From an uncultured Alphaproteobacteria bacterium (GTDB lineage Bacteria; Pseudomonadota; Alphaproteobacteria; Rhizobiales; Aestuariivirgaceae), in NCBI GenBank assembly GCA_937868035.1, contig CALMLK010000171.1:1-13317 (forward strand): 13,317 nucleotides of DNA, written 5' to 3'. Under the pieces are notes generated by a model that was not told the DNA's origin, searched no databases, and saw only the letters and a program-made list of their open reading frames with translations. This document shows, piece by piece, positions 1 through 6,224 of this stretch; the stretch's first letter is position 1, and each line of letters opens with the position of its first letter. The position numbers and the translations under genes were made by a program.

Positions 1-366
1 GTCCCACTTGGTCTGCCGGTAGAAGGCATAGGCCTGCATGAGGATCGCCTTGGTCGCCCACTTGGAATAGGGATGCTGCCGTTCGACTTCGGCGAATTTC
101 TTCTGGGCACGGCTGTAGTTCCCGGCCTGCATTTCGGCGAGGCCACCGTTGTAGAGTGTCGCCACGGCCTTCTCGTCCGCTGACGCCATGTCGGGGGCAA
201 TCACGCCACCACGCGGCACCACATTGCTGGTCGTGCCCGTGTCCCCGTCGCCCCGGTCCAAGAGGCGCTTGAACCCACCCGATGAGGCGCAACCACCCAG
301 GACAACGAGTGTCAGGGCAAGGGCAACGGCATTGCGCGTGTGGGAAAGAAAGCTACGGTGGGTCAT
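1..366 (-). CDS. bamD: BamD outer-membrane assembly lipoprotein, N-terminal part (3' end outside window)
   Basis: Encodes the first 122 residues of a BamD (ComL/YfiO)-type lipoprotein, the essential lipoprotein partner of BamA in inserting beta-barrel proteins into the outer membrane. Seen: ATG at 366, a short basic N-terminus, a hydrophobic signal stretch (about residues 12-25) and a lipobox VLGGC with the acylated Cys at residue 26. A low-complexity Gly/Asp/Thr linker follows, then from about residue 70 a TPR-like helical region (LYNGGLAEMQAGNY, then FAEVERQHPYSKWA, then AYAFYRQTKWD) typical of BamD. The reading frame stays open to the window edge, so the rest of the TPR repeats is not visible. 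The gene follows ftsZ after a terminator hairpin, so it probably has its own promoter in 367-436. In related genomes bamD also lies just downstream of the dcw cluster, usually after lpxC. Identification is by motif and context. Confidence 0.88.
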   Translation of the reverse strand, partial: MTHRSFLSHTRNAVALALTLVVLGGCASSGGFKRLLDRGDGDTGTTSNVVPRGGVIAPDMASADEKAVATLYNGGLAEMQAGNYSRAQKKFAEVERQHPYSKWATKAILMQAYAFYRQTKWD

Positions 367-436
367 GTGCTGCGGGGTTCTAGCCTGTGTCACCCCTGCC
401 GTGAAGGGTCGTGTACAGGTTGCTTATGACAAACGA
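367..436 (-). promoter_or_regulatory. Probable bamD promoter/leader region
   Basis: These 70 bp lie between the ftsZ terminator and the bamD start codon, so a bamD promoter should be here if termination is efficient. On the minus strand a TTGTCA (433-428) resembles a -35 element, and a weaker TTCACG-17 bp-TAGAAC pair is also visible. Neither is convincing, and I place no firm -10 box. The call rests mostly on position between a terminator and a gene. Confidence 0.3.
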
Positions 437-464
437 AACCCGGCGGAAGTGTGACCGCCGGGTT
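437..464 (-). terminator. Hairpin terminator after ftsZ
   Basis: A perfect 10-bp inverted repeat (AACCCGGCGG at 437-446, CCGCCGGGTT at 455-464) encloses an 8-nt loop. It begins 29 bp past the ftsZ stop. On the minus strand the stem is followed by TTTCGTTTG, a moderately T-rich tract, as expected of an intrinsic terminator for transcripts leaving ftsZ. The stem is strong and GC-rich, but the T-tract is interrupted by C and G, so termination may be incomplete. It separates the dcw transcript from bamD. Confidence 0.8.
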
Positions 465-493
465 CCGTGAACAGGCAAGATTGCCGGGCAGGA

Positions 494-2002
494 TTACGAG
501 CTGGCCTGGCGGCGCAGGAACGCCGGAATGGCAAGCTGGTCGTCCTCGTAGGCCGGTTCCACATGGGCATGCGGGTCAGGCTGCGGTTGCGGGCGCGTGG
601 CCGTGCGGGCCGCTGCAGCAGGAGTCATTTTCGGTTCGGCGCGGCGCGGTGCCGACTGGGGCGCAGGTGCGGCCTCATCGCGGCGGCCAAGGCCCACCGT
701 GGCGAGACGTTCGAAGATGCCCTTCTTGCGCTTCTGCGCATGCTCGGCGATGTCCTCGATGCGGCTCTGCTGTGCGGCGATCTGCTTCTGCGCGATCACA
801 GGAAAGTCTTCGATGGGCGGAATGCGCTGCGTGGTGACGCGCGGTGCCGGCTGTGCCACCGGCACGGGCTGCGGCGCTGCTTCGGCGCGCAGTTCGGCGG
901 CCGCAGGACGGGCCGCCATCGGCGCAGGCTTCACCACCTTCACGCTTTCGGCAGGTGCCATGGCCGGCGTGTAGCCGACCTGGGTGCGAACGGGTTCGTG
1001 CGCGGCGGAGGTGTCTTCGTCCGCGCCGTGAATGGCTTCCGGCGTCAGGCCTGTCGCAACGACGGAGACGCGCATCGTGCCTTCCAGCGAGTCATCGAAG
1101 GTGGCGCCCAGAATGATGTTGGCTTCCGGATCCACTTCCTCGCGGATGCGGGTTGCGGCTTCATCGACTTCGTAGAGCGTGAGATCGGGACCGCCGGAGA
1201 TGGAGATGAGAAGGCCACGCGCGCCGCGCATCGACACATCGTCGAGCAGCGGATTGGAGATCGCGGCTTCGGCGGCTTCGATGGCGCGCTTTTCGCCCGA
1301 GGCTTCGCCCGTGCCCATCATCGCCTTGCCCATCTCGCTCATGATGGCGCGGACGTCGGCGAAGTCGAGGTTGATGAGGCCTTCCTTGGTCATCAGTTCG
1401 GTGATCGAGGCGACACCCGAGTAAAGCACCTGGTCAGCCATGGCGAAGGCCGCGGCGAAGGTTGTCTTTTCGTTGGCGACGCGGAAAAGGTTCTGGTTGG
1501 GAATGACGATCAGCGTGTCCACGTAGCGGGCCAGTTCATCGATGCCGCGCTCTGCCGTGATCATGCGGCGCGCACCTTCGAAGTGGAACGGCTTGGTGAC
1601 AACGCCCACCGTGAGAATGCCCTGCTCCTTGGCGGCGCGCGCGATGATCGGCGCTGCACCCGTGCCCGTGCCGCCGCCCATGCCTGCGGTGATGAAGGCC
1701 ATGTGCGAGCCTGCGAGATGGTCGAGGATTTCCGGAAGGGCTTCCTCGGCGGCGGCGGCGCCGATCTGCGGTTGCGAACCGGCACCAAGCCCTTGCGTGA
1801 GGGCCGTGCCCATCTGCACCCGGCGCTGCGCGGCGTTCTGCAGCAGCGCTTGGGCGTCGGTGTTTGCCACAACGAATTCAACGCCTTCGAGGCGGCTTTC
1901 GATCATGTTGTTGACGGCATTGCCGCCCGCGCCGCCTACGCCAAAGACCGTGATCCGCGGCTTGAGCTCGTGCAGGTTGGGGACAGTGAGATTGATGGAC
2001 AT
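494..2002 (-). CDS. ftsZ: Cell division GTPase FtsZ
   Basis: Tubulin-like GTPase that polymerises into the Z ring at midcell and recruits the divisome; 502 residues. Seen: the N-terminal nucleotide-binding motif ([14 protein letters not shown], 20-33), the tubulin signature GGGTGTG (109-115), and the T7 synergy loop NLDFADV (211-217) with both acidic residues that complete the GTPase site of the neighbouring subunit. The GTPase domain ends near residue 325. A linker of about 160 residues rich in Pro, Ala, Arg and Gln follows, then the conserved C-terminal peptide ([15 protein letters not shown], 487-501) that docks FtsA and other partners. The long linker is usual in alphaproteobacteria and makes the protein longer than the E. 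coli form of about 380 residues. The ATG at 2002 is preferred because the family signature starts shortly after it. Its ribosome site is weak (GGAA about 9 nt upstream). It is the last gene before the terminator and has its own 143-bp leader. Confidence 0.98.
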   Translation of the reverse strand: MSINLTVPNLHELKPRITVFGVGGAGGNAVNNMIESRLEGVEFVVANTDAQALLQNAAQRRVQMGTALTQGLGAGSQPQIGAAAAEEALPEILDHLAGSHMAFITAGMGGGTGTGAAPIIARAAKEQGILTVGVVTKPFHFEGARRMITAERGIDELARYVDTLIVIPNQNLFRVANEKTTFAAAFAMADQVLYSGVASITELMTKEGLINLDFADVRAIMSEMGKAMMGTGEASGEKRAIEAAEAAISNPLLDDVSMRGARGLLISISGGPDLTLYEVDEAATRIREEVDPEANIILGATFDDSLEGTMRVSVVATGLTPEAIHGADEDTSAAHEPVRTQVGYTPAMAPAESVKVVKPAPMAARPAAAELRAEAAPQPVPVAQPAPRVTTQRIPPIEDFPVIAQKQIAAQQSRIEDIAEHAQKRKKGIFERLATVGLGRRDEAAPAPQSAPRRAEPKMTPAAAARTATRPQPQPDPHAHVEPAYEDDQLAIPAFLRRQASS

Positions 2003-2012
2003 GAGTCGATTC
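2003..2012. promoter_or_regulatory. Two abutting GANTC sites directly before ftsZ start
   Basis: GAGTC (2003-2007) and GATTC (2008-2012) lie back to back, the first touching the ftsZ start codon. GANTC is the recognition site of the alphaproteobacterial cell-cycle methyltransferase CcrM; in Caulobacter, methylation at such sites (with GcrA) stimulates ftsZ transcription. The sites are seen directly. Any role here is inference, and they lie downstream of any likely promoter, inside the 5' untranslated region. Confidence 0.5.
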
Positions 2013-2060
2013 CGGTACTGATTTGGGCTGATAAGACTTTGTTTCTCAAAGCCCTAAGAA

Positions 2061-2082
2061 ATGGTTAACGAATGCTAACCAT
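2061..2082. promoter_or_regulatory. Inverted repeat of CtrA-like half-sites upstream of ftsZ
   Basis: A perfect 7-bp inverted repeat, ATGGTTA (2061-2067) and TAACCAT (2076-2082), with an 8-bp spacer. On the minus strand the promoter-distal half overlaps a TATGGT element and the promoter-proximal half reads TTAACCAT. TTAA-containing sites are bound by the cell-cycle regulator CtrA, which controls ftsZ in Caulobacter. Against a canonical CtrA site: the direct TTAA-like halves are separated by 6 rather than 7 bases, and one has a mismatch (TTAG). The inverted repeat is certain; the CtrA assignment is tentative. Its position 59-80 bp before the start codon suits an operator. Confidence 0.45.
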
Positions 2083-2108
2083 AGACAGGAATATTCTGTT
2101 TAAAGTGA

Positions 2109-2128
2109 GTCAGGTTGGGTCAGGTTGG
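2109..2128. repeat. Tandem 10-bp direct repeat in ftsZ leader
   Basis: GTCAGGTTGG occurs twice with no gap (2109-2118 and 2119-2128), about one helical turn per unit. A degenerate third unit (TTGCCGGTTG) follows at 2129-2138. It starts 18 bp past the ftsA stop codon, at the upstream end of the ftsA-ftsZ spacer. A GAGTC site (2107-2111) overlaps its edge. Helical phasing on one face of the DNA would suit a cooperative regulator, but no known regulator is recognised. Confidence 0.6.
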
Positions 2129-2145
2129 TTGCCGGTTGTTCACGC

Positions 2146-3462
2146 TCAGAGCGCTTCCTTGAGCCAGCGCCCCACCCGGCGGGCGTAACCCATCTGCTGC
2201 CGTTCCAGCATTTCCCGCGCTTCCGTGGGCATGGAAATGCGGCGGTCCGGCTTGAGCGACAGAGCGAGAAGACCCGCACTGACGGCCATTCCGCCTTGCT
2301 GGGCGGCCTCCGGCGCACCCTGCCCCAGGATCGGCTGGCCAATCCGCACCGGGCAACCAAAATGATGGGCGGCAAGATCGCGCACACCCTGCAGTTGACC
2401 GCCACCGCCCGTGAGCACCACGCGCGTGATAGCTTCCGGCGGAGCATGGCGGGACATGTCTTCGCGGACCATTTCGATCAGTTCTTCGACGCGCGGCAGA
2501 ATGATGCCGTTCAGCACATGCTTGGGAACCTGCTGGATGGCATCGACGCCACGTTCACCCAGAAGCGGAACCGCCAGCATCTCGCGGTCCTCATGGGCAA
2601 AGGGAAGCACTGAGCCGAACATGGTCTTGAGGCGTTCGGCATGGGCGATGGTGGTGGCGAGGCCCTGCGCAATATCGGCCGTCACATGGGCCGCACCGAC
2701 GGCGACACTCCCGGAGGCGGCAAGGTTTCCGTTGCGGAACAGCGCATAGCTTGTTGTGCCGCCCCCCATGTCGATGACCACGGTGCCCATGGCCAGTTCA
2801 TCGTTGAGCAGCGTGCCGCGGCCCGCGGCGTAAGCCGAAAGCGCAACGCCTGCGACCTTGAGATGGGCGCGTTCGATGGCCAGTGTCAAATTGCGGAGGT
2901 GCGAGGCATCAAGGGTGACGATGCCGATATCGACGCCCAGCACCTCACCGTGCATGCCGAGCGGCGGACGGTCTGCCGTCACACCATCCAGCGAATAGCC
3001 GACCGGATTGAGATGCAGGATATGGCGCTTGCCGATGTCGGCCCTGCCGATCGCCGCCGAGACAGCGTGTTCGATGTCGCGCGGCGACACAACGCCCGTC
3101 TGCGTCTTCACATGGCCCGAGGACGACATGGAGGCAGGACGCCCGCCGGACACATTCACGTGGACGGCACGTACCGCCTGCTTGGCCATGCGTTCGGCTG
3201 CATCCACGGCAATGCGGATGGCACGCTCGGCTTCCTCGATATTGGAAATGGCGCCGTTCTTGATGCCGCGCGACGCCGTGGTGCCAAGACCGGTGATGCG
3301 CAGTGCGTTGCGATAGTCCTGGCCCTGGACGAAGCGCTCGGAGGGCTCGGCGATGACGCAGCTGATCTTGGTGGAGCCGAGATCAAGCGCGGCGACCGGG
3401 CCATCTGCGACGACGGCATCCCGCCCCTTTGTCCGGAATCCCAATGGACTGCCACGCGTCAT
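2146..3462 (-). CDS. ftsA: Cell division protein FtsA (actin-like membrane anchor of FtsZ)
   Basis: Actin-fold ATPase that tethers FtsZ polymers to the inner membrane and recruits later divisome proteins; 438 residues. Seen: phosphate-1 loop ALDLGSTKISCVI (25-37), the FtsA-specific 1C (SHS2) region at about 100-175, phosphate-2 loop VVIDMGGGTTSYALF (228-242), adenosine motif VVLTGGGGQLQGV (348-360), and a C-terminal basic amphipathic helix (ARRVGRWLKEAL, 427-438) matching the membrane-targeting sequence. An upstream in-frame TTG (3477) would add five residues. The ATG at 3462 is preferred because GGGAG (3475-3471) sits 8 nt before it, an ideal ribosome site that would lie inside the coding region under the TTG start. 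It follows ftsQ by 52 bp, and ftsZ follows after 143 bp, the usual ftsQ-ftsA-ftsZ order. Confidence 0.97.
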   Translation of the reverse strand: MTRGSPLGFRTKGRDAVVADGPVAALDLGSTKISCVIAEPSERFVQGQDYRNALRITGLGTTASRGIKNGAISNIEEAERAIRIAVDAAERMAKQAVRAVHVNVSGGRPASMSSSGHVKTQTGVVSPRDIEHAVSAAIGRADIGKRHILHLNPVGYSLDGVTADRPPLGMHGEVLGVDIGIVTLDASHLRNLTLAIERAHLKVAGVALSAYAAGRGTLLNDELAMGTVVIDMGGGTTSYALFRNGNLAASGSVAVGAAHVTADIAQGLATTIAHAERLKTMFGSVLPFAHEDREMLAVPLLGERGVDAIQQVPKHVLNGIILPRVEELIEMVREDMSRHAPPEAITRVVLTGGGGQLQGVRDLAAHHFGCPVRIGQPILGQGAPEAAQQGGMAVSAGLLALSLKPDRRISMPTEAREMLERQQMGYARRVGRWLKEAL

Positions 3463-3492
3463 ACGAACTGCTCCCAACTCGAACCCAACAGC

Positions 3493-3508
3493 GCCGGCAA
3501 CGGCCGGC
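3493..3508 (-). other. Small hairpin in the ftsQ-ftsA spacer
   Basis: GCCGGC occurs at 3493-3498 and 3503-3508, giving a 6-bp all-GC stem with a 4-nt loop. It begins 7 nt past the ftsQ stop and ends about 30 nt before the ftsA start. No T-run follows, so it is not a standard intrinsic terminator. It could be an mRNA processing or stability element, or chance in GC-rich DNA. Confidence 0.35.
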
Positions 3509-3514
3509 AGGACG

Positions 3515-4375
3515 TCAGTGCTGGAGCTGCGAGGTCTGATCGCCGGCCTTCTTGGGGTCGACGGCCTCCGCCAGGGCGATCACGATGCGGTCGTTCGTCC
3601 GCAGGTCGATTTCGCGAATGCCCTTCGAGAGGATATTCTGTGTCGCGTCCAGCTCGGCAACCCGCTTGAGAGCGGTGTCCACATTTTCCTCCGGCAGGTC
3701 GATCTTGACGCCGTTGTCGAGGTACAGTGTCCACCGGCGCTCACCCACACGTGCTGCCGCCTGAACCTTGAGCATTAAGGCAGGTATGGCTTCCATCTGG
3801 TTAACGTAGTCGGCCGCGGCGACATTTGCGCCCTTCCCCGAGACCAGCGGAAGCTGGCGGAGCGACAGCGGGTTGAGGCCGCTCATCTCGACGCCCGCGC
3901 GGTCGATTACCGAATAATTGCCGTCCTTCTGCCAGATGGCGAAGGGTTCGCGTTCGTTGAGGGTGATCTGCAAGGAGTTGGGGAAGTTGCGCCGCACTTC
4001 GGCGTCCGCCACCCAATCCAGCGATTCGAGGAGAATGCGGGCATCATCCGCATTGAAGCCGACAAGGCTGCCGCCGGGTTTCACGCCGATATGGGCGAGC
4101 ACGTCTTCCGGATCATGGTGCATCAGGCCCGAGATGCGAATGTCCTGCGCCGCCATGCCGAAGATCGAAGCCACGCGCCCGTTGAAATTGTTGAACGGAC
4201 TTTCGGGATAGGTGAATGCGCCGCCATCCACGCCGCCGACGATAAGGCTGGCGCCGAGGAACAGCACGGCAAAACCCCGCACCGCGATGCGCGTGGTGAG
4301 GCTGGTCAGTGCTGACTCGATGCGGCCCTTGCGGGCACGTTTCACCGGTCGAGCGAAGCGTCGTTCACCATCCAT
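3515..4375 (-). CDS. ftsQ: Cell division protein FtsQ
   Basis: Bitopic inner-membrane divisome protein that in other bacteria links FtsA and cytoplasmic components to the periplasmic FtsB/FtsL and FtsW/FtsI complex; 286 residues. Seen: a basic cytoplasmic tail (1-29, many Arg/Lys), one membrane segment (about 30-49), then a periplasmic POTRA domain (about 76-143, from IRISGLMHHDPEDVL to LQITLNEREPFAIWQ) and the FtsQ beta domain (about 145-270, with VIDRAGVEM and LPLVSGKGA). Length and order fit the family. The ATG at 4375 overlaps the end of ddl by 34 bp, so its ribosome site lies inside ddl, which suggests translational coupling. A later start would remove the basic tail. The sequence is only moderately conserved, as usual for FtsQ, but context makes the call firm. 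Confidence 0.95.
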   Translation of the reverse strand: MDGERRFARPVKRARKGRIESALTSLTTRIAVRGFAVLFLGASLIVGGVDGGAFTYPESPFNNFNGRVASIFGMAAQDIRISGLMHHDPEDVLAHIGVKPGGSLVGFNADDARILLESLDWVADAEVRRNFPNSLQITLNEREPFAIWQKDGNYSVIDRAGVEMSGLNPLSLRQLPLVSGKGANVAAADYVNQMEAIPALMLKVQAAARVGERRWTLYLDNGVKIDLPEENVDTALKRVAELDATQNILSKGIREIDLRTNDRIVIALAEAVDPKKAGDQTSQLQH

Positions 4376-5298
4376 GTCACGAGTTCCTCAAATGAATGTC
4401 CGGCATGAGCCGCCATTTCCGGCACGAGCGATGTGCCCGTCATGCCCGGCTGCGTGTTGGTTTCAAGGATGATCAGTTCCGGCTCCTTGCCGGGCCCGTC
4501 ATCAAGGCGGAAATCGGAACGCGAGATGCCGCGGCAGCCCAGCGCCTGGTGCGCCAGCAGCGAATAGAGCTGCACCTTGCGATAGAGATCGGGCGAAAGC
4601 TCCGCTGGCAGGATATGCTGCGAACCACCTGGCGCATATTTCGACTGGTAGTCATACCAACCCGAGGCCTTGGACACGATGTCGATCACACCCAGCGCCA
4701 CATCGCCCATCACCGCGCAGGTGAGTTCGCGGCCCGGAACGAAACGCTCCGCCATCACCCGGTCGCCAAAGATGTCGCGCTGCTCCAGGATGATCTTGGG
4801 CGGCCCGTTCTTGGCTTCGGTCACAATGTGAACGCCGACGCTGGACCCTTCCGCCACCGGCTTGATCACATAGGGCACCGGCAGGGCATGCTCTTCCGCC
4901 GCCAGTTCAATGTCGACGAGCTTGCTTTCTGCAACCGGAATGTTGGCCGCGCGGAACAGGACCTTGGACATCTCCTTGTTCATCGCCACCGCCGAAGCGC
5001 GCACGCCGGAATGGGTGTAGGGAATGCGCAACGTCTCGCACAGGGCGGCAGCACAGCCGTCTTCGCCCCATTTGCCGTGCAGCGCGTTGAACACCACCTC
5101 CGGCTTCATGTCGAGGAGCACGCTGTGGATCGTCTCGCGCTTCACATCGACCATGATGGCGTTGAATCCTGCCCGGCGCAGCGCCCCGAAACAGGCCTCG
5201 CCCGACGCAAGCGACACGTTGCGCTCCGCCGACCAGCCGCCCATCAGCACCGCGACGGTGGTTTCGTCCGGATGAAGGCGTGGCTTCGTCATGTTCAT
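4342..5298 (-). CDS. ddl: D-alanine--D-alanine ligase (DdlB type)
   Basis: ATP-grasp ligase that joins two D-Ala to form the dipeptide MurF adds to the stem peptide; cytoplasmic, 318 residues. Seen: N-terminal motif [11 protein letters not shown] (20-30; GGxSxEREVSL in most Ddls, with the substrate-contacting Glu kept), HGKWGEDG (74-81), [15 protein letters not shown] (94-108), [12 protein letters not shown] (145-156, nucleotide loop), the omega-loop [12 protein letters not shown] (214-225) with Tyr rather than Phe at the position tied to D-Ala-D-Ala specificity, and metal ligands in ETNTQPGMT (279-287). THSG replaces the TGSG of E. coli; I recall this as common in alphaproteobacteria. The start ATG (5298) overlaps the murB stop in an ATGA junction; an alternative ATG two codons on (5292) would lose that overlap. 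Its 3' end overlaps ftsQ. Confidence 0.97.
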   Translation of the reverse strand: MNMTKPRLHPDETTVAVLMGGWSAERNVSLASGEACFGALRRAGFNAIMVDVKRETIHSVLLDMKPEVVFNALHGKWGEDGCAAALCETLRIPYTHSGVRASAVAMNKEMSKVLFRAANIPVAESKLVDIELAAEEHALPVPYVIKPVAEGSSVGVHIVTEAKNGPPKIILEQRDIFGDRVMAERFVPGRELTCAVMGDVALGVIDIVSKASGWYDYQSKYAPGGSQHILPAELSPDLYRKVQLYSLLAHQALGCRGISRSDFRLDDGPGKEPELIILETNTQPGMTGTSLVPEMAAHAGHSFEELVTWMVNDASLDR

Positions 5299-6224
5299 TC
5301 CGCCTCCTCCGCTGCGAGGCCGATGCGCTTGATTTCCCAGTCGAGATCGATGCCCGAGGTCTCCTTCACCTTGCGGCGCACCGTCTCGCCCAATTCTTCA
5401 ATCTGCGCCGCCGTGGCGCCGCCCTCGTTGATGAGGAAATTGCAATGCATCTCCGACACCTTGGCGGGACCAACGGCAAATCCGCGCATCCCGGCCTTGT
5501 CGATCAGTTGCCATGACTTGTTGTTGGGCGGATTCTTGAAGGTCGATCCGCCAGTGCGGCTTTTCACAGGTTGCGTCGCCTCGCGGCTTTCGGTGATCTT
5601 GTCCATGGCGGCGAGAATATCCGCCGTCACGCCAGGCCGGCCCTGCAGAAGCGCCTGGGTAAACACCAGGTCATCGGACGCGCCGCTGTGGCGATAGGTG
5701 TATTTCATGTCGGCGTTGCTCAGCACGCGGATGTTTCCCTCACGGTCCACGGCCCGCGCTTCCACAAGCACGTCCTTGGTTTCGCCGCCGTACGCACCGC
5801 CGTTCATGCGAAGCGCGCCGCCAATCGTGCCCGGTATACCTCTCAGAAAGGTTAACCCATCGATACCATTGTCCGCGGCGAAGCGTGCCACGCGGATATC
5901 GGGAACCGCCGTGCCGCAGCGGATGCGGTGTCCCTCCTCCACGCTGACATCGCCAAAGCCACGGCCCAGCCGGATCACGACGCCCGGCACGCCACCATCG
6001 CGCACCAGCATGTTGGAACCGACGCCGATCGGGTAGATCGCAACAGATTTGGGCGTGTTCTTCATGAAGTGCGCAAGGTCGGCCTCGTCTGCCGGCGCAT
6101 AGAGCACCTCTGCCGGCCCGCCGACCCGAAACCACGTGAGATCGGCCAGTGGCGCGTTGGCTTCCAGCCGCCCGCGCACCTGCGGCAGCTTTTTCAGAAG
6201 GGCCTCACCATCGATCCTGGTCAT
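5295..6224 (-). CDS. murB: UDP-N-acetylenolpyruvoylglucosamine reductase MurB
   Basis: FAD- and NADPH-dependent reductase that converts UDP-GlcNAc-enolpyruvate to UDP-MurNAc; cytoplasmic, 309 residues. Seen: [10 protein letters not shown] (30-39), FAD-binding [15 protein letters not shown] (64-78), [20 protein letters not shown] (127-146), an Arg in TYRHSG (Arg178), the catalytic Ser in GGSTFKNP (Ser227) and the acidic residue in LDWEIKRIG (Glu297), corresponding to the family's Arg-Ser-Glu set. The reading frame is open for another 89 codons upstream, but that stretch lies inside murC and does not resemble MurB. The ATG at 6224 starts the homologous sequence and shares one base with the murC stop (TGATG), pointing to coupled translation. 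The 3' end overlaps the ddl start by 4 bp. Related genomes sometimes carry a small gene between murC and murB; none is here. Confidence 0.96.
   Translation of the reverse strand: MTRIDGEALLKKLPQVRGRLEANAPLADLTWFRVGGPAEVLYAPADEADLAHFMKNTPKSVAIYPIGVGSNMLVRDGGVPGVVIRLGRGFGDVSVEEGHRIRCGTAVPDIRVARFAADNGIDGLTFLRGIPGTIGGALRMNGGAYGGETKDVLVEARAVDREGNIRVLSNADMKYTYRHSGASDDLVFTQALLQGRPGVTADILAAMDKITESREATQPVKSRTGGSTFKNPPNNKSWQLIDKAGMRGFAVGPAKVSEMHCNFLINEGGATAAQIEELGETVRRKVKETSGIDLDWEIKRIGLAAEEAE

Noticed and set aside
467..2068. A 533-codon open frame on the plus strand covering all of ftsZ
   Set aside because: It is the complement of ftsZ in GC-rich DNA with few stop codons. Its translation is rich in Arg, His and Gly, resembles no family, and no promoter or ribosome site precedes it.
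2085..2099. ACAG/CTGT imperfect palindrome around GAATATTC as a LexA-type operator
   Set aside because: The alphaproteobacterial LexA site is GTTC-N7-GTTC, which this does not match, and the inner and outer palindromes have different centres.
3463..3477. Upstream TTG start for ftsA
   Set aside because: The GGGAG ribosome site at 3475-3471 lies inside this extension and serves the ATG at 3462.
5850..5857. GGTTAACC palindrome in murB, and a GGTTAAC in ftsQ near 3797, as CtrA sites
   Set aside because: Single half-sites inside coding sequence with no partner and no gene start nearby; likely codon-driven.
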